In this document: positions 45,231-54,288 of the stretch, one piece after another
Numbering within the stretch: the first letter of the stretch is position 1
Layout: every line of letters starts with the position of its first letter
From: Komagataeibacter xylinus
Lineage (GTDB): Bacteria > Pseudomonadota > Alphaproteobacteria > Acetobacterales > Acetobacteraceae
Direction: 5' to 3'
Length of the DNA: 64,000 nucleotides
NCBI RefSeq assembly: GCF_004302915.1
Contig: NZ_QQBI01000001.1
Span: forward strand, 124,001-188,000
Position numbers and translations under genes: made by a program
The notes under the pieces: model-generated
Seen by the model: the letters and a program-made list of their open reading frames with translations, nothing else
What the model was told of the DNA's origin: nothing
Database searches by the model: none

Positions 45231-46399
45231 TAGCCCATTACCTTTTCAAGAAAACCAGAATAGATCGCCGTCAGCTGCTTCAGGTCGGCCAGTGCCACAT
45301 GCTCATCCACCTTGTGCATGCTGGCCCCGACAAGGCCGAATTCGGCCACCGGGCAGTAGCGGCTGATGAAACGAGCATCAGACGTGCCGCCCCCGGTATC
45401 CAGCTTCGGCACATGGCCCGTTACCGCGCGCACGGCCCGGCGCAGGGCCTCGACCGGGGCATCGGGCATGGTCAGGAAGGATTCCCCGCTGATGGCAACC
45501 GCCACATCCGCCCTGGGCGCGTGCCGGGCCACCACCGTGCGGATCCAGCCTGCAAGGTCCGCGCCGGTATGCAGGTCGTTGAAGCGGATGTTGAGCCGCG
45601 CCTGCGCGCGTGCCGGTATGACATTGGTTGCCGTATTGCCCACGTCAAGGCTGGTGACCTGCAGGCTTGAAGGCTCGAACCACTCGCTGCCCGCGTCAAG
45701 CGGGGCCGCCGTCAGTTCGCCAAGCAGGGGGAGCAGCCGGTGAATGGGGTTATCCGCCCGGTGCGGGTAGGCCACATGCCCCTGCGCGCCATGCACGGTA
45801 ATGCAGGCGTTCAGGCTGCCACGCCGCCCGATCTTGATGACCTCGCCCATCCCGCCCGGATTGGTGGGCTCGCCCACCACGCAGAAATCGGGGATCTGCC
45901 CGTTGGCCTGCATCCATTCCAGCACGCGCACGGTGCCGTTGGTGGCAGGGCCTTCCTCATCGCCGGTAATCAGCAGGCTGATCGTGCCCTGGGGCCTTGG
46001 CGTCTTTTGCAGGTACAGGCGCACGGCGGCGACGAAGGCGGCTATGCCCCCCTTCATGTCGCATGCGCCACGGCCGAACAGGATGCCGTCGTGTATTTCG
46101 CCGCCAAACGGGTCATGCGCCCAGGTGGCGTCACCCACCGGCACCACATCCGTATGGCCCGCAAAGCACAGATGCGGGTGCCCCGTGCCAAGGCGGGCGA
46201 ACAGGTTGGGCGTGCGGGCGGCCCCCTCGCCAAAGGGCAGCAGGGTCACGCTGAAGCCGATGCCCTCGAGCACGGCGGCCAGCGCGTTGAGGGCACAGCC
46301 ATCATCAGGCGTGACGGAAGGGCAGCGGATCAGTGCGCGCGCCAGCGCCACAACGCCACCGGGGTCCTGTTCCGGACCAGCCATTCCATCATCCGCCAT
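45230..46399 (-). CDS. dapE: Succinyl-diaminopimelate desuccinylase
   Basis: Hydrolyses N-succinyl-LL-diaminopimelate in the lysine/peptidoglycan precursor pathway. The 389-residue M20-family protein has the metal/active-site motif AGHTDVVPVGD (His82, Asp84), then GRGACDMKGG, GDEEGPATNG (catalytic Glu) and the C-terminal ligand region FGLVGASMHKVDEHV. The length is close to the 375-380 of the enterobacterial enzyme. It is 22 bp downstream of dapD and overlaps the membrane-protein gene, so the order is dapD-dapE-membrane protein. Confidence 0.97.
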   Translation of the reverse strand: MADDGMAGPEQDPGGVVALARALIRCPSVTPDDGCALNALAAVLEGIGFSVTLLPFGEGAARTPNLFARLGTGHPHLCFAGHTDVVPVGDATWAHDPFGGEIHDGILFGRGACDMKGGIAAFVAAVRLYLQKTPRPQGTISLLITGDEEGPATNGTVRVLEWMQANGQIPDFCVVGEPTNPGGMGEVIKIGRRGSLNACITVHGAQGHVAYPHRADNPIHRLLPLLGELTAAPLDAGSEWFEPSSLQVTSLDVGNTATNVIPARAQARLNIRFNDLHTGADLAGWIRTVVARHAPRADVAVAISGESFLTMPDAPVEALRRAVRAVTGHVPKLDTGGGTSDARFISRYCPVAEFGLVGASMHKVDEHVALADLKQLTAIYSGFLEKVMG

Positions 46400-46421
46400 C
46401 AGGTTGTGCCTCCGTTGCCGA

Positions 46422-47270
46422 TCAGCCGCGCAGCAGCTCGTTGATCGAGGTCTTGGAGCGGGTGCGCTCGTCCACGCGCTTGACGATCACGGCGCAATCC
46501 AGCGACGGCAGCGGCTTGCCATCGGTCGAGGTGGCCTGGCGCGGCGGCAGGGTGCCGGGCACCACCACCGAGTAAGCCGGGACACGCCCCATGAAGACCT
46601 CGCCCGTGGCGCGATCCACGATCTTGGTGGACGCACCAAGGAACACGCCCATGGACAGCACGCTGCCGCGCTCGACCACGACACCCTCGGCCACTTCCGA
46701 ACGCGCGCCGATGAAGCAGCCATCCTCGATGATGACGGGCGCCGCCTGCAGCGGCTCGAGCACGCCGCCAATGCCCACGCCGCCGCTGATGTGGCAGTTC
46801 TTGCCAATCTGCGCGCAGCTGCCGATCGTCACCCACGTATCGACCATGGTGCCGCTATCAACATACGCACCGGCATTGACGAAGCTGGGCATGAGCACCA
46901 CGCCCGGCGCGATAAAGGCCGAGCGGCGCACGATCGAGCCGGGAACCGCACGGAAACCGGCGGCAGCGAAGGCGGCCTGATCCCAGCCAGCAAACTTCAG
47001 CGGCACCTTGTCATAGCTCGGCGCGCCCGCGCCGCCGCCCTCAACAAGGCGGTTATCATTGAGGCGGAAGGACAGCAGCACCGCCTTCTTGAGCCATTCA
47101 TTCACCACCCAGCCGCCAGCGCCCGGCGTGGCCACGCGCAGCTTGCCCGAATCCAGCGCCAGAAGGGCGGCTTCAACGGCATCACGGTCGGCGCCGGTCG
47201 TGGCGGTGGACAGCGTCTCGCGACGCTCCCACAGGGCCTCGATCTGGCTCTGGAGGGATGTATCGGTCAT
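46422..47270 (-). CDS. dapD: Tetrahydrodipicolinate N-succinyltransferase
   Basis: Transfers succinyl from succinyl-CoA to tetrahydrodipicolinate, two steps before DapE in the succinylase branch. The 282-residue protein starts [13 protein letters not shown], has an N-terminal helical domain, and then a left-handed beta-helix of hexapeptide repeats ([34 protein letters not shown]). Family length is about 274. The ATG at 47270 has AGGA 10 nt upstream; the open frame runs 14 codons further without a better site. The gap of 139 bp to argB upstream shows no clear promoter. Confidence 0.97.
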   Translation of the reverse strand: MTDTSLQSQIEALWERRETLSTATTGADRDAVEAALLALDSGKLRVATPGAGGWVVNEWLKKAVLLSFRLNDNRLVEGGGAGAPSYDKVPLKFAGWDQAAFAAAGFRAVPGSIVRRSAFIAPGVVLMPSFVNAGAYVDSGTMVDTWVTIGSCAQIGKNCHISGGVGIGGVLEPLQAAPVIIEDGCFIGARSEVAEGVVVERGSVLSMGVFLGASTKIVDRATGEVFMGRVPAYSVVVPGTLPPRQATSTDGKPLPSLDCAVIVKRVDERTRSKTSINELLRG

Positions 47271-47409
47271 ATCGGCAAAATCCTGTCTGGGCTGGTTTTC
47301 CCGGCCTGTCATGGCCGCAAACCTGTATTAATCTGCCCGCGGACCATGCGGAGGATCAGGGGGAATGTCAACGCACTCCCCTGCCCGCCAGCCCGCGTGG
47401 CACTGCGCA

Positions 47410-48315
47410 TCATGCGCTGCGAATGAGGGTTCCGGGCCCGGCTTCGGTAAAGAGCTCGAGCAGGCAGGCATGCTGCACCCGGCCATCGAGAATGACGGCG
47501 GCCTTGGCGCCGGCGCGGACGGCCTCGAGGCAGGTTTCCACCTTGGGGATCATCCCGCCCGAGATCATGCCGCTGGCAATGCCCTTGCGGGCGTCCTCGG
47601 CCGTGAGTTCGGGGATCAGTTTGCCATTACCATCAAGCACGCCCGGCACGTCGGTCAGCATCAGCAGGCGGCTGGCATTGACCGCGCCCGCGATGGCGCC
47701 GGCAGCGGTATCGGCATTGATGTTGTAGGTCTCGCCATTCGCACTGCTGCCAATCGGCGCAATGACCGGAATCAGCCCCGAGCCTGACAGCGCATAGATC
47801 ACGCGCGGGTCGATGCGCTCGGGCTCGCCCACAAAGCCAAGGTCGAGCAGGCGATCGGTTTCAACGCCGTTTTCCCGCGCGCGACGGATGAGCCTGCGCG
47901 CGGTGATCAGCCCGCCATCCAGCCCCGAAATGCCGACCGCCAGCGCGCCAGCGCGGTTGATGAGGCCCGCCACCTGCTTGTTCACCTTGCCGCCAAGCAC
48001 CATCTCGATCACGTCGATCATGGCGGCATCGGTCACGCGCAGGCCATCGATGAAGGAGGATTCGATCTGCAGACGCTTGAGCATGGCGCTGATCTGCGGG
48101 CCACCGCCATGCACCACCACAGGGTTGACGCCCACCTGCTTTAGCAGGGCGATATCGTGGCCGAACGCGGTGGACAGCGTGGTGTCAACCATCGCGCTGC
48201 CGCCATATTTCACCACGACCGTATCACCCGCATAGCGCCGCAGATAAGGCAGCGCCCTGGCCAGAACCTCGGCGCGTGCCTGTGCGTCCTGATCAGCCGA
48301 TCCTGTTCCTGTCAT
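47410..48315 (-). CDS. argB: Acetylglutamate kinase
   Basis: Phosphorylates N-acetylglutamate, the second step of arginine synthesis and often the feedback-controlled one; PII proteins can activate it in some bacteria. The 301-residue amino-acid-kinase fold has VVVKYGGSAMVD, VVVHGGGPQIS, and NINADTAAGAIAGAV. AAGGGA lies 8 nt before the ATG at 48315; the frame extends 18 codons further upstream and is rejected. The gene sits between engB (75 bp upstream) and dapD (139 bp downstream) on the same strand. Confidence 0.97.
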   Translation of the reverse strand: MTGTGSADQDAQARAEVLARALPYLRRYAGDTVVVKYGGSAMVDTTLSTAFGHDIALLKQVGVNPVVVHGGGPQISAMLKRLQIESSFIDGLRVTDAAMIDVIEMVLGGKVNKQVAGLINRAGALAVGISGLDGGLITARRLIRRARENGVETDRLLDLGFVGEPERIDPRVIYALSGSGLIPVIAPIGSSANGETYNINADTAAGAIAGAVNASRLLMLTDVPGVLDGNGKLIPELTAEDARKGIASGMISGGMIPKVETCLEAVRAGAKAAVILDGRVQHACLLELFTEAGPGTLIRSA

Positions 48316-48390
48316 CCGAACGGTCCCTTCGCTCCTGACTGCTTCATATCCATTGCCCCGCCACATCACGGGGGCGGGCCCGCATGCGGC

Positions 48391-49074
48391 CTAGACCGGG
48401 TTGGCCAGGCGGGCGAGTTCGGCCCGCAGTTCCTCGATCCCGGTTCCAGTCGTGCTGCTCGTGGCCAGCACATCGGGGAAGGCGGCGGCATGCGCGCGCA
48501 CGATCTCACCCACTTCGCGCAGCTTGGCTGCGAGCGCGGGCGGCTTTGGCACATCGCACTTGGTCAGCACGACCTGAAAGGTCACGGCCGCGCGGTCCAG
48601 CATCTTCATGATCTCTTCGTCGCTGGCCTTGAGTTCCACCCGGCTGTCAAGCAGCAGCACCACGCGGCGCAGCGTGGGCCTGCCACGCAGGTAGGAGAAC
48701 ATCATGCCCTGCCAGTCTTCCTTCACCGCCTTCGCCGCCTTGGCAAAGCCGTAGCCCGGCATGTCAACGAGCGTGAGGCGGTCGGCAAGTTCAAAGAAGT
48801 TGAGCTGCTTGGTCCGCCCCGGCTCGGACGAGGCGCGCGCCAGCGCCCTGCGCCCGGTCAGCGCGTTGATGAGGCTGGACTTGCCCACGTTGGAGCGGCC
48901 GGCAAACGCGATCTCGGGCAGGATCGGGTCGGGCAGCTGCCCAAGCTTCTGCGCGCCAAACACGAAGTTGAATTCACCGGCAAACAGCACGCGACCGGTC
49001 TCACGGTCGCGTTCCATTTCCTCTGGCGTGGGGGCTGGGGTCGAGAAATCCACCATGTTGGTCCCTGCGGTCAT
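48391..49074 (-). CDS. engB: Ribosome-biogenesis GTPase EngB (YsxC/YihA)
   Basis: A GTPase needed for large-subunit assembly. With the start at 49074 it has 227 residues. G1 is GRSNVGKSS (about 59-67), then PGRTKQ (G2 region), DMPGYGFA (G3), and TKCD (G4). Its ATG overlaps the yidC stop (ATGA) and is probably coupled to it. The ATG at 49056 (AGGGA 5 nt upstream) is an equally good start. It belongs to the rpmH-rnpA-yidD-yidC-engB-argB run, a common alphaproteobacterial order. Confidence 0.95.
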   Translation of the reverse strand: MTAGTNMVDFSTPAPTPEEMERDRETGRVLFAGEFNFVFGAQKLGQLPDPILPEIAFAGRSNVGKSSLINALTGRRALARASSEPGRTKQLNFFELADRLTLVDMPGYGFAKAAKAVKEDWQGMMFSYLRGRPTLRRVVLLLDSRVELKASDEEIMKMLDRAAVTFQVVLTKCDVPKPPALAAKLREVGEIVRAHAAAFPDVLATSSTTGTGIEELRAELARLANPV

Positions 49075-50837
49075 TTCTTCCCGGCCGGCAGCTTGGCCTG
49101 GCCGGTCGCTGCTGCGGCGGCCTTGGTGTTCATGCGGCGCTGGATCACGGTCTGCTGCAGCATGGTCAGCAGGTTGTTCCAGCAATAATAGATCACGAGG
49201 CCAGCGGGCTGGCGCGCCATGAAGAAGGTGAAGATGATCGGCATGAACTGGAACATCTTCTGCTGCGCCGGATCAACCGAAGGGGCCGGGTTCAGCTTCT
49301 GCTGGATGAACATGGTCAGCCCGAACGCCATCGGCCACAGGCCAAGCTGGAGCATGGGCGAGATGACCGAGGGATCCCACGGGATCAGCCCGAACAGGGT
49401 GAACAGGTTTGTCGGGTCAAAGGCCGAGAGGTCATGGATCCAGCCAAAGAACGGCGCGTGACGCATCTCGATGGTCACGTACAGGTCCTTGTACAGGCAC
49501 CAGAACACGGGGATCTGCAACAGCATGGGCAGGCAGCCGCTGGCGGGGTTCACGCCTTCCTGCTTGTACAGCCCGATCATCTGCTGGTTGAGCGCCATCT
49601 GGTCGTCTTTATAGCGCTCGCGCAGGGCTTTGATCTTGGGCTGGAGCTGGCGCATCTTGCCCATGGAATGGAACTGCTTGGTAGCCAGCGGGAAGAACAG
49701 CGCCTTGACCAGCAGGGTGAACGCCATCAGCGCGAGGCCAAAATTGCCCAGCATGGTGTTCAGCCAGTCCAGCACCGTGAAAATGGGGCGCGTGAGGAAC
49801 GCAAACCAGCCGAAATCAACCGCTTTCCAGAAATCGGGGATATGCTGGCTGGATTCGTATTTCTCCAGCAGCGGCACTTCCTTCGCGCCGGCAAAGACAT
49901 GGCTCTCGGTGCTGGCCTCGCCGCCTGCCGCCACAACCAGCGGCGCGCGCGCGGTAAAGCCGACATCATAGATGCCCTTGTCCCCGCCCTGCGAGAGGAA
50001 GGCGTAATTGGCCGCGACATCGCTATCCTGCTGCGGAATCACGGCAGACAGCCAGTATTTGTCGGTAATGCCGGCCCAACCACCCTGGCCGGACTTGGAC
50101 CACGCGATGTTGCCCGGCGGCACGGCTCCCTTGCGCAGCGACTTGTAGGAGCTTTCATCAAGCCGGTGGTCAATGACCGAGATCGGCCCCTCATGCACCA
50201 GGTAGCCGCCCGTCTCGACCGGGGTATAGCCACGCTCCACGCGAGAGAACGGATAGAGTGACACCCCATCGCTCCCGTGATTGACCACCTTCTGCGTGAC
50301 CGTGAACATGTAGTTGGGGTCAATGGCGATGGCGATCTGGAACACCTGACCCTGGCCGTTATCCCAGCTCAGGGTCACGGGCTGGGCCTCGGTCAGCCTG
50401 TCGTGGTCGGCGGTCCAGACCGTATTGGCGTCGGGCACGCGCACCTGACCGCCGCTGATGTTGGTCCAGCCGACTTCGACAAGGTTGGGCTGCTCGCCGC
50501 CACGCGGCGCGAGCACGCGCACCAGCGGGCTGCCGTCCTTGACGGTTTCATGGTAATTCTTGAGCACGAGGTCATCGAGCCGCGCGCCACGCAGGTCAAG
50601 CGAGCCAGCCACCCGACCAGCGTCAATCGTGACCCGCGGGTCGGGCGCGTCGGGCTTTGCCGCCTGGTCAGCTGCAGGGGTGGCAGCAGCATCGGCTGCG
50701 GCAGGAGCGGGCGCCGGTGCTGGCGCGGGAGCCTGCTGCTCGACTGTCTTATGGTTCTGCTGTGGCAGGAAATACTCGAAACCGACCAGCACTACGGCAG
50801 ACAGTGCCGTTGCCACCATAAAACGCTTGATATCCAT
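49071..50837 (-). CDS. yidC: Membrane protein insertase YidC
   Basis: Inserts inner-membrane proteins with or without Sec. At 588 residues it is the Gram-negative type. The first transmembrane segment is FMVATALSAVVLVGFEYFL, followed by a large Pro/Ala-rich stretch and the periplasmic P1 domain. Then comes the conserved insertase core (MGKMRQLQPKIKALRERYKD, SGCLPMLLQIPVFWCLYKDL). The C-terminal tail after YYCWNNLLTMLQQ is Lys-rich, as in most alphaproteobacteria. It starts 1 bp inside the yidD stop (TGATG), a strong sign of coupling. Confidence 0.97.
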   Translation of the reverse strand: MDIKRFMVATALSAVVLVGFEYFLPQQNHKTVEQQAPAPAPAPAPAAADAAATPAADQAAKPDAPDPRVTIDAGRVAGSLDLRGARLDDLVLKNYHETVKDGSPLVRVLAPRGGEQPNLVEVGWTNISGGQVRVPDANTVWTADHDRLTEAQPVTLSWDNGQGQVFQIAIAIDPNYMFTVTQKVVNHGSDGVSLYPFSRVERGYTPVETGGYLVHEGPISVIDHRLDESSYKSLRKGAVPPGNIAWSKSGQGGWAGITDKYWLSAVIPQQDSDVAANYAFLSQGGDKGIYDVGFTARAPLVVAAGGEASTESHVFAGAKEVPLLEKYESSQHIPDFWKAVDFGWFAFLTRPIFTVLDWLNTMLGNFGLALMAFTLLVKALFFPLATKQFHSMGKMRQLQPKIKALRERYKDDQMALNQQMIGLYKQEGVNPASGCLPMLLQIPVFWCLYKDLYVTIEMRHAPFFGWIHDLSAFDPTNLFTLFGLIPWDPSVISPMLQLGLWPMAFGLTMFIQQKLNPAPSVDPAQQKMFQFMPIIFTFFMARQPAGLVIYYCWNNLLTMLQQTVIQRRMNTKAAAAATGQAKLPAGKK

Positions 50838-51121
50838 CAGCGACCCGCCAGACTTTTACTGTTTTGCATGCCACAGCCGCAGGCCGTGCCCGGAACAGGG
50901 TCGTGACCGCCCGCGTTCCACGGGTTGCAGCGCAGGATGCGCCACCCGGCCAGCACGCTGCCACGCCCTGCCCCATGAAGGGCAATCGCGTCACGCGCAT
51001 AATGACTGCATGAAGGGGAGAAACGGCAATGCGCGCCCCAGATGGGACGGATCACCAGTTGATAGGCGCGAATCATCGCGCGCAGCACATGGGCAGGCAG
51101 GCTGATGGAAGACGTGCTCAC
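50837..51121 (-). CDS. yidD: Membrane protein insertion efficiency factor YidD
   Basis: A 94-residue factor that assists YidC. It has the amphipathic helix AMIRAYQLVIRPIWG, the characteristic cysteine set FSPSCSHYARDAI and RCNPWNAGGHDPVP, and a short tail. The start is GTG at 51121, overlapping the rnpA stop (GTGA), with AAGGAAGG a few bases upstream. No frameshift or truncation is seen. Confidence 0.94.
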   Translation of the reverse strand: MSTSSISLPAHVLRAMIRAYQLVIRPIWGAHCRFSPSCSHYARDAIALHGAGRGSVLAGWRILRCNPWNAGGHDPVPGTACGCGMQNSKSLAGR

Positions 51122-51498
51122 GATCCTTCCTTCACCCCGGCCTTGCTCAGGGCCTTGCGGTAATCGGCCAGAAGCGACTCGAACCGCCGCCCCCGCGTGC
51201 CAGAACGGCCTATGACCACGATATCGACGCCCTCAAGCGCCTGCTCGCGACCCAGAATCCGCACCACCTCGCGCAGGCGCCGCCGCACGCGGTTCCGCAC
51301 GACGGAATTACCTACTTTTTTGGTAACGGTAAAACCAAAGCGGGCGGCATCCGCATCACCGCGTTCAAGCGCCTGCAGCACCAGCCCCGGCATGGGAGCC
51401 TTGCGCCCCCTGGCCGCGACCCGCAGGAACTCGGCGCGTTTTTTAAGACGCGTGGACTGATCGGCCACTTCAAGCCGCCCCTTTGTAGAGACATTCAT
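51118..51498 (-). CDS. rnpA: Ribonuclease P protein component
   Basis: The protein subunit of RNase P, helping the RNA cleave tRNA 5' leaders. The 126-residue basic protein has the family core ARFGFTVTKKVGNSVVRNRV and the RNR signature (RNRVRRRLREVVR). The ATG at 51498 follows AGGGG by 9 nt and lies 45 bp downstream of rpmH. The RNA gene rnpB is not in the window. Confidence 0.95.
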   Translation of the reverse strand: MNVSTKGRLEVADQSTRLKKRAEFLRVAARGRKAPMPGLVLQALERGDADAARFGFTVTKKVGNSVVRNRVRRRLREVVRILGREQALEGVDIVVIGRSGTRGRRFESLLADYRKALSKAGVKEGS

Positions 51499-51543
51499 CG
51501 TTGCGGGCCCCTGAAGGCCCGTAACGTAAAGACGTCACCTGCC

Positions 51544-51678
51544 TCAGGCAGAAAGACGCTTGCGGCCCTTGCTGCGACGGTTTGCAACAATCTTGCGGCC
51601 ACCAACGGTTTCCATACGCGAACGGAAGCCGTGGCGACGCTTGCGGACCAGCTTCGAGGGTTGATACGTGCGCTTCAC
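51544..51678 (-). CDS. rpmH: 50S ribosomal protein L34
   Basis: A 44-residue, highly basic ribosomal protein. It starts [18 protein letters not shown], carries [17 protein letters not shown], and ends GRKRLSA. The start codon is GTG at 51678 with GGGAG 7 nt upstream. It is read from a near-perfect sigma-70 promoter and is the first gene of the rnpA-yidD-yidC-engB unit, as in most bacteria. Confidence 0.97.
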   Translation of the reverse strand: MKRTYQPSKLVRKRRHGFRSRMETVGGRKIVANRRSKGRKRLSA

Positions 51679-51765
51679 AACGGCACTCCCAGATTGACAA
51701 TGACAGACAGGTTACGGAATAAATTCCATCAGGCCCCGCACCATGCGCACGACCCGAGCGGCGCC

Positions 51766-51794
51766 TTATACTGCCGCTTTCGGGCAACGTCAAT
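51766..51794 (-). promoter_or_regulatory. Strong sigma-70-type promoter of rpmH
   Basis: On the minus strand, TTGACG (51794-51789) and TATAAG (51771-51766) are separated by exactly 17 nt, and they lie 88 bp upstream of the GTG start. This is one of the best housekeeping-promoter matches in the window. Confidence 0.8.
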
Positions 51795-51830
51795 GCTGCC
51801 CGCCCTTTGAGCCCGAACCGGATGATTTCC

Positions 51831-52058
51831 ATGTCCAGCCCCTCCCCCGACTCCGCCACTTCCATGACCGAAGCGCTCAGGCGGCATATCCACGACATTC
51901 GTGGCCACCTCTCGCCTGCCATGCTGCGGGCGGATTCGCTGGCCCTGAGCAAGGATGAGCGCACCCGGGCCGCCGCGCGCGACATTATTGCAGCCCTCGA
52001 GGCCACCACGAAGGAACTCAGCGCCATGCGCCGCCTTTTGCCCGCGCGCCAGCCCTGA
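51831..52058 (+). CDS. Small protein resembling a histidine-kinase dimerisation (DHp) helix pair
   Basis: A 75-residue product. After a Ser/Pro-rich start it carries RRHIHDIRGHLSPAMLRADS and a second helix RTRAAARDIIAALEATTKEL, the spacing of the H-box hairpin in sensor kinases (H-D-x-R-x-x-L-S-P pattern). There is no ATPase or sensor domain. In-frame starts at 51807 (TTG) and 51822 (ATG) exist; ATG 51831 is chosen without a strong ribosome-binding site. It is divergent from rpmH and ends 6 bp from the convergent gloA stop. The homology is a visual judgement and the function is unknown. Confidence 0.55.
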   Translation: MSSPSPDSATSMTEALRRHIHDIRGHLSPAMLRADSLALSKDERTRAAARDIIAALEATTKELSAMRRLLPARQP

Positions 52059-52064
52059 CGGTAA

Positions 52065-52460
52065 TCAGGCGTGGGGCTTTTCGATCAGTTCGATCTTGTA
52101 GCCATCCGGGTCTTCCACAAAGGCGATGAAGGTCGTGCCGAATTTGACCGGCCCTGGCTCGCGCGTGACCTTGCCGCCACCGGCGCGCACCTTCTCCACC
52201 AACGCCTTCACATCCGGCACGCCCAGCGCGAAATGACCAAAGCCGGTGCCCACGTCATAGCCGTCATCAACGCCCCAGTTATAGGTCAGCTCGATTTCGG
52301 CCTGGCCTGCGGCATTGTCGCCATAGCCAATGAATACAAGAGTGTATTTGCCTTCAGGCACCACCCTGCGCCGCAGCTCCTGCATGCCCAGCAGGTGGTA
52401 GAAGGCAAGGCTTGCCTCGAGGTCGCGCACGCGCACCATGGTATGGAGGTAGGTTCCCAC
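52065..52460 (-). CDS. gloA: Lactoylglutathione lyase (glyoxalase I)
   Basis: Converts the methylglyoxal-glutathione adduct to S-lactoylglutathione, a detoxification step. The 131-residue single-domain enzyme has the four metal-ligand regions: YLHTMVRV (His), IELTYNWG (Glu), [10 protein letters not shown] (His) and YKIELIEK (Glu). The start is GTG at 52460, with AAGGGA 9 nt upstream and a 14-bp gap after lpxI. It therefore appears to be the last gene of the lpx transcript. The glutathione synthase gshB elsewhere in the window would supply its cofactor. Confidence 0.96.
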   Translation of the reverse strand: MGTYLHTMVRVRDLEASLAFYHLLGMQELRRRVVPEGKYTLVFIGYGDNAAGQAEIELTYNWGVDDGYDVGTGFGHFALGVPDVKALVEKVRAGGGKVTREPGPVKFGTTFIAFVEDPDGYKIELIEKPHA

Positions 52461-52474
52461 TGGTGTCTGTCCCT

Positions 52475-53344
52475 TCAGGTTGTTCTTGCGTCCCCGCCCG
52501 CAAATCCGGCGAGGAACAGTCCGGCCTCATCCGCCATGGCAATGCACGCAGCGGGATCGGTCATCAGCGTGGCCCCGGCCTCGATGGCAATGCCGCGCAG
52601 TCCCGCTGCCGCAGCCCCCGCTACCGTGCGTGGCCCGATGGTGGGCAGATCGGCGCGGCGCTCCTGGTCGGGCTTGGCCATTTTGACCAGAACGCCGCCC
52701 GGCCGGTCGGGTTGCCGCAACGCGCCCACGCGCTCGAGCATGCGGTCGGTGCCTTCCAGCGCCTCAACCGCCAGCACCAGCCCGCCCTGCACTACACAGC
52801 CCTGCCCGATATCAAGCGCGCCCAGCTGGCGCACCACCCGGCGGCCAAGTTCCATATCGGCCAGGGCGGCTTTATCAGGTGCATGACACCCCATCGCGCC
52901 CTGACGGGCCACGGAACCGGCAAGATATTCATGCGCGCCGCGAATGGTGAAACCTTCCTCGCCCAGCACGCGCACGATGGCGCCCAGCAGGCCGTCATCA
53001 CCCGCGAAAAGGGCCTTGCCGATGCGCGCGAGAATGCGCGCACCCGTGGCATCAGGCCGTAGGTTAACAAGGGAGGGCCGCCGCACCGGGCCAATCAGCA
53101 CCAGGTCGCGGCAGCCATGTTCATGCAGGGCGGACAGGATTTCACCTGCCGCGGCAAGGCGGATCATGCGGTGGGGCCAGGGGCCGATCACATCCGGCTC
53201 GGCAAACCCCTGAAAGCCCACAATAAAAACCTGCCCCCCGGCCTGCGTTACCGCACGGGCCACCTGGCCGGGCAACGGGCCGCCACCGGCAAGGATGCCG
53301 ACACACCGCCCCGCAGGCCGAGCGGCTTCCCGCTCAGGCGCCAT
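52475..53344 (-). CDS. lpxI: UDP-2,3-diacylglucosamine diphosphatase LpxI
   Basis: Hydrolyses UDP-2,3-diacylglucosamine to lipid X, the step done by LpxH in gammaproteobacteria; LpxI is the unrelated alphaproteobacterial enzyme (former DUF1009). The 289 residues include [39 protein letters not shown], and the C-terminal [19 protein letters not shown]. The start overlaps the lpxA end by 11 bp. The usual next gene, lpxB, is not here; gloA follows instead. Confidence 0.94.
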   Translation of the reverse strand: MAPEREAARPAGRCVGILAGGGPLPGQVARAVTQAGGQVFIVGFQGFAEPDVIGPWPHRMIRLAAAGEILSALHEHGCRDLVLIGPVRRPSLVNLRPDATGARILARIGKALFAGDDGLLGAIVRVLGEEGFTIRGAHEYLAGSVARQGAMGCHAPDKAALADMELGRRVVRQLGALDIGQGCVVQGGLVLAVEALEGTDRMLERVGALRQPDRPGGVLVKMAKPDQERRADLPTIGPRTVAGAAAAGLRGIAIEAGATLMTDPAACIAMADEAGLFLAGFAGGDARTT

Positions 53345-54251
53345 CGCTCTCGATCATGTCGCCGCTCTGCACGCGTACAAGCCCGCGATGGCTGGGAGCT
53401 GCGATAAAATCGAGAATTTCAACCACGCGCGCATCATCACCATAGGTCTTGCGCACCTGCTCGAGCCGGGTCTGGAACACGGTGCCGGTGGCATGCGCCG
53501 CCTTGGGGTACAGGCCGCGGAAGGCCTGGCGCATGCGCCGGATCTCATCGGGCTGCACGCCGTTGCGCCGCAGCCAGATCCAGTGCAGCCCCACCAGCCG
53601 CGCCCGGTTGCCCAGCACGCTGCCATACGGGATCACGTCGGCTTCCACGCCACACACGCCGCCCACAAGGGCCGCGTGGCCGATGCGCACGAACTGGTGC
53701 AGCGCTGCCGCCCCCATGATGCGGGCATCATCGCCAATCGTGACATGGCCGCCCATGACCACGTTATTGACGATGATCACCCCACGCCCGAGCGTGCAGT
53801 CATGCGCCACATGCGAGTTGGCCATGATCAGGCAGTCCGGCCCGATGCGGGTGACGCCCGTGCCAGTGGCCGTGCCGCGGTGAATGGTCACGTTTTCACG
53901 GATGATGGTGCGGGGCCCCACCACGCACGCGGTCGGCTCGCCCCTGTATTTCAGGTCCTGCGGCGCCATGCCCACGGTGGTGAACGGATAGCACACGACC
54001 CCCGCGCCCAGCGTGGTATGGCCATCAACCACCACATGCGAGATCAGTTCGGCATTATCGCCGATCTCGACATCAGGCCCGACCGTGCACCACGGCCCGA
54101 TCCGGACCCCGCTGCCAATGCGCGCCCGGCTGGAAACAATGGATGACGGATGGATTTCAGGCGCTTTGTCACGCCGTTCATCCAGTTGGGTACCGTTAGA
54201 TGAACTTCCTGCCAGAATAGCCTCCATCCCCGCAAGTAACTGTGGCTTCAC
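53334..54251 (-). CDS. lpxA: UDP-N-acetylglucosamine acyltransferase LpxA
   Basis: The first step of lipid A synthesis, acylating the 3-position of UDP-GlcNAc. A left-handed beta-helix of hexapeptide repeats is followed by a C-terminal helical tail. The catalytic region reads NSHVAHDCTLGRG, with the key His in VAHD, followed by AALHQFVRIG. The family segments DLKYRGEPT and ENVTIHRGTA are present. The GTG at 54251 gives 305 residues, with about 32 extra at the N-terminus compared with E. coli. An internal ATG at 54227 is possible. It overlaps lpxI by 11 bp. Confidence 0.96.
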   Translation of the reverse strand: MKPQLLAGMEAILAGSSSNGTQLDERRDKAPEIHPSSIVSSRARIGSGVRIGPWCTVGPDVEIGDNAELISHVVVDGHTTLGAGVVCYPFTTVGMAPQDLKYRGEPTACVVGPRTIIRENVTIHRGTATGTGVTRIGPDCLIMANSHVAHDCTLGRGVIIVNNVVMGGHVTIGDDARIMGAAALHQFVRIGHAALVGGVCGVEADVIPYGSVLGNRARLVGLHWIWLRRNGVQPDEIRRMRQAFRGLYPKAAHATGTVFQTRLEQVRKTYGDDARVVEILDFIAAPSHRGLVRVQSGDMIESDGA

Positions 54252-54288
54252 AAACCTTGGGCCGCGCTGCGACCCGTTCCCTGCGGGA

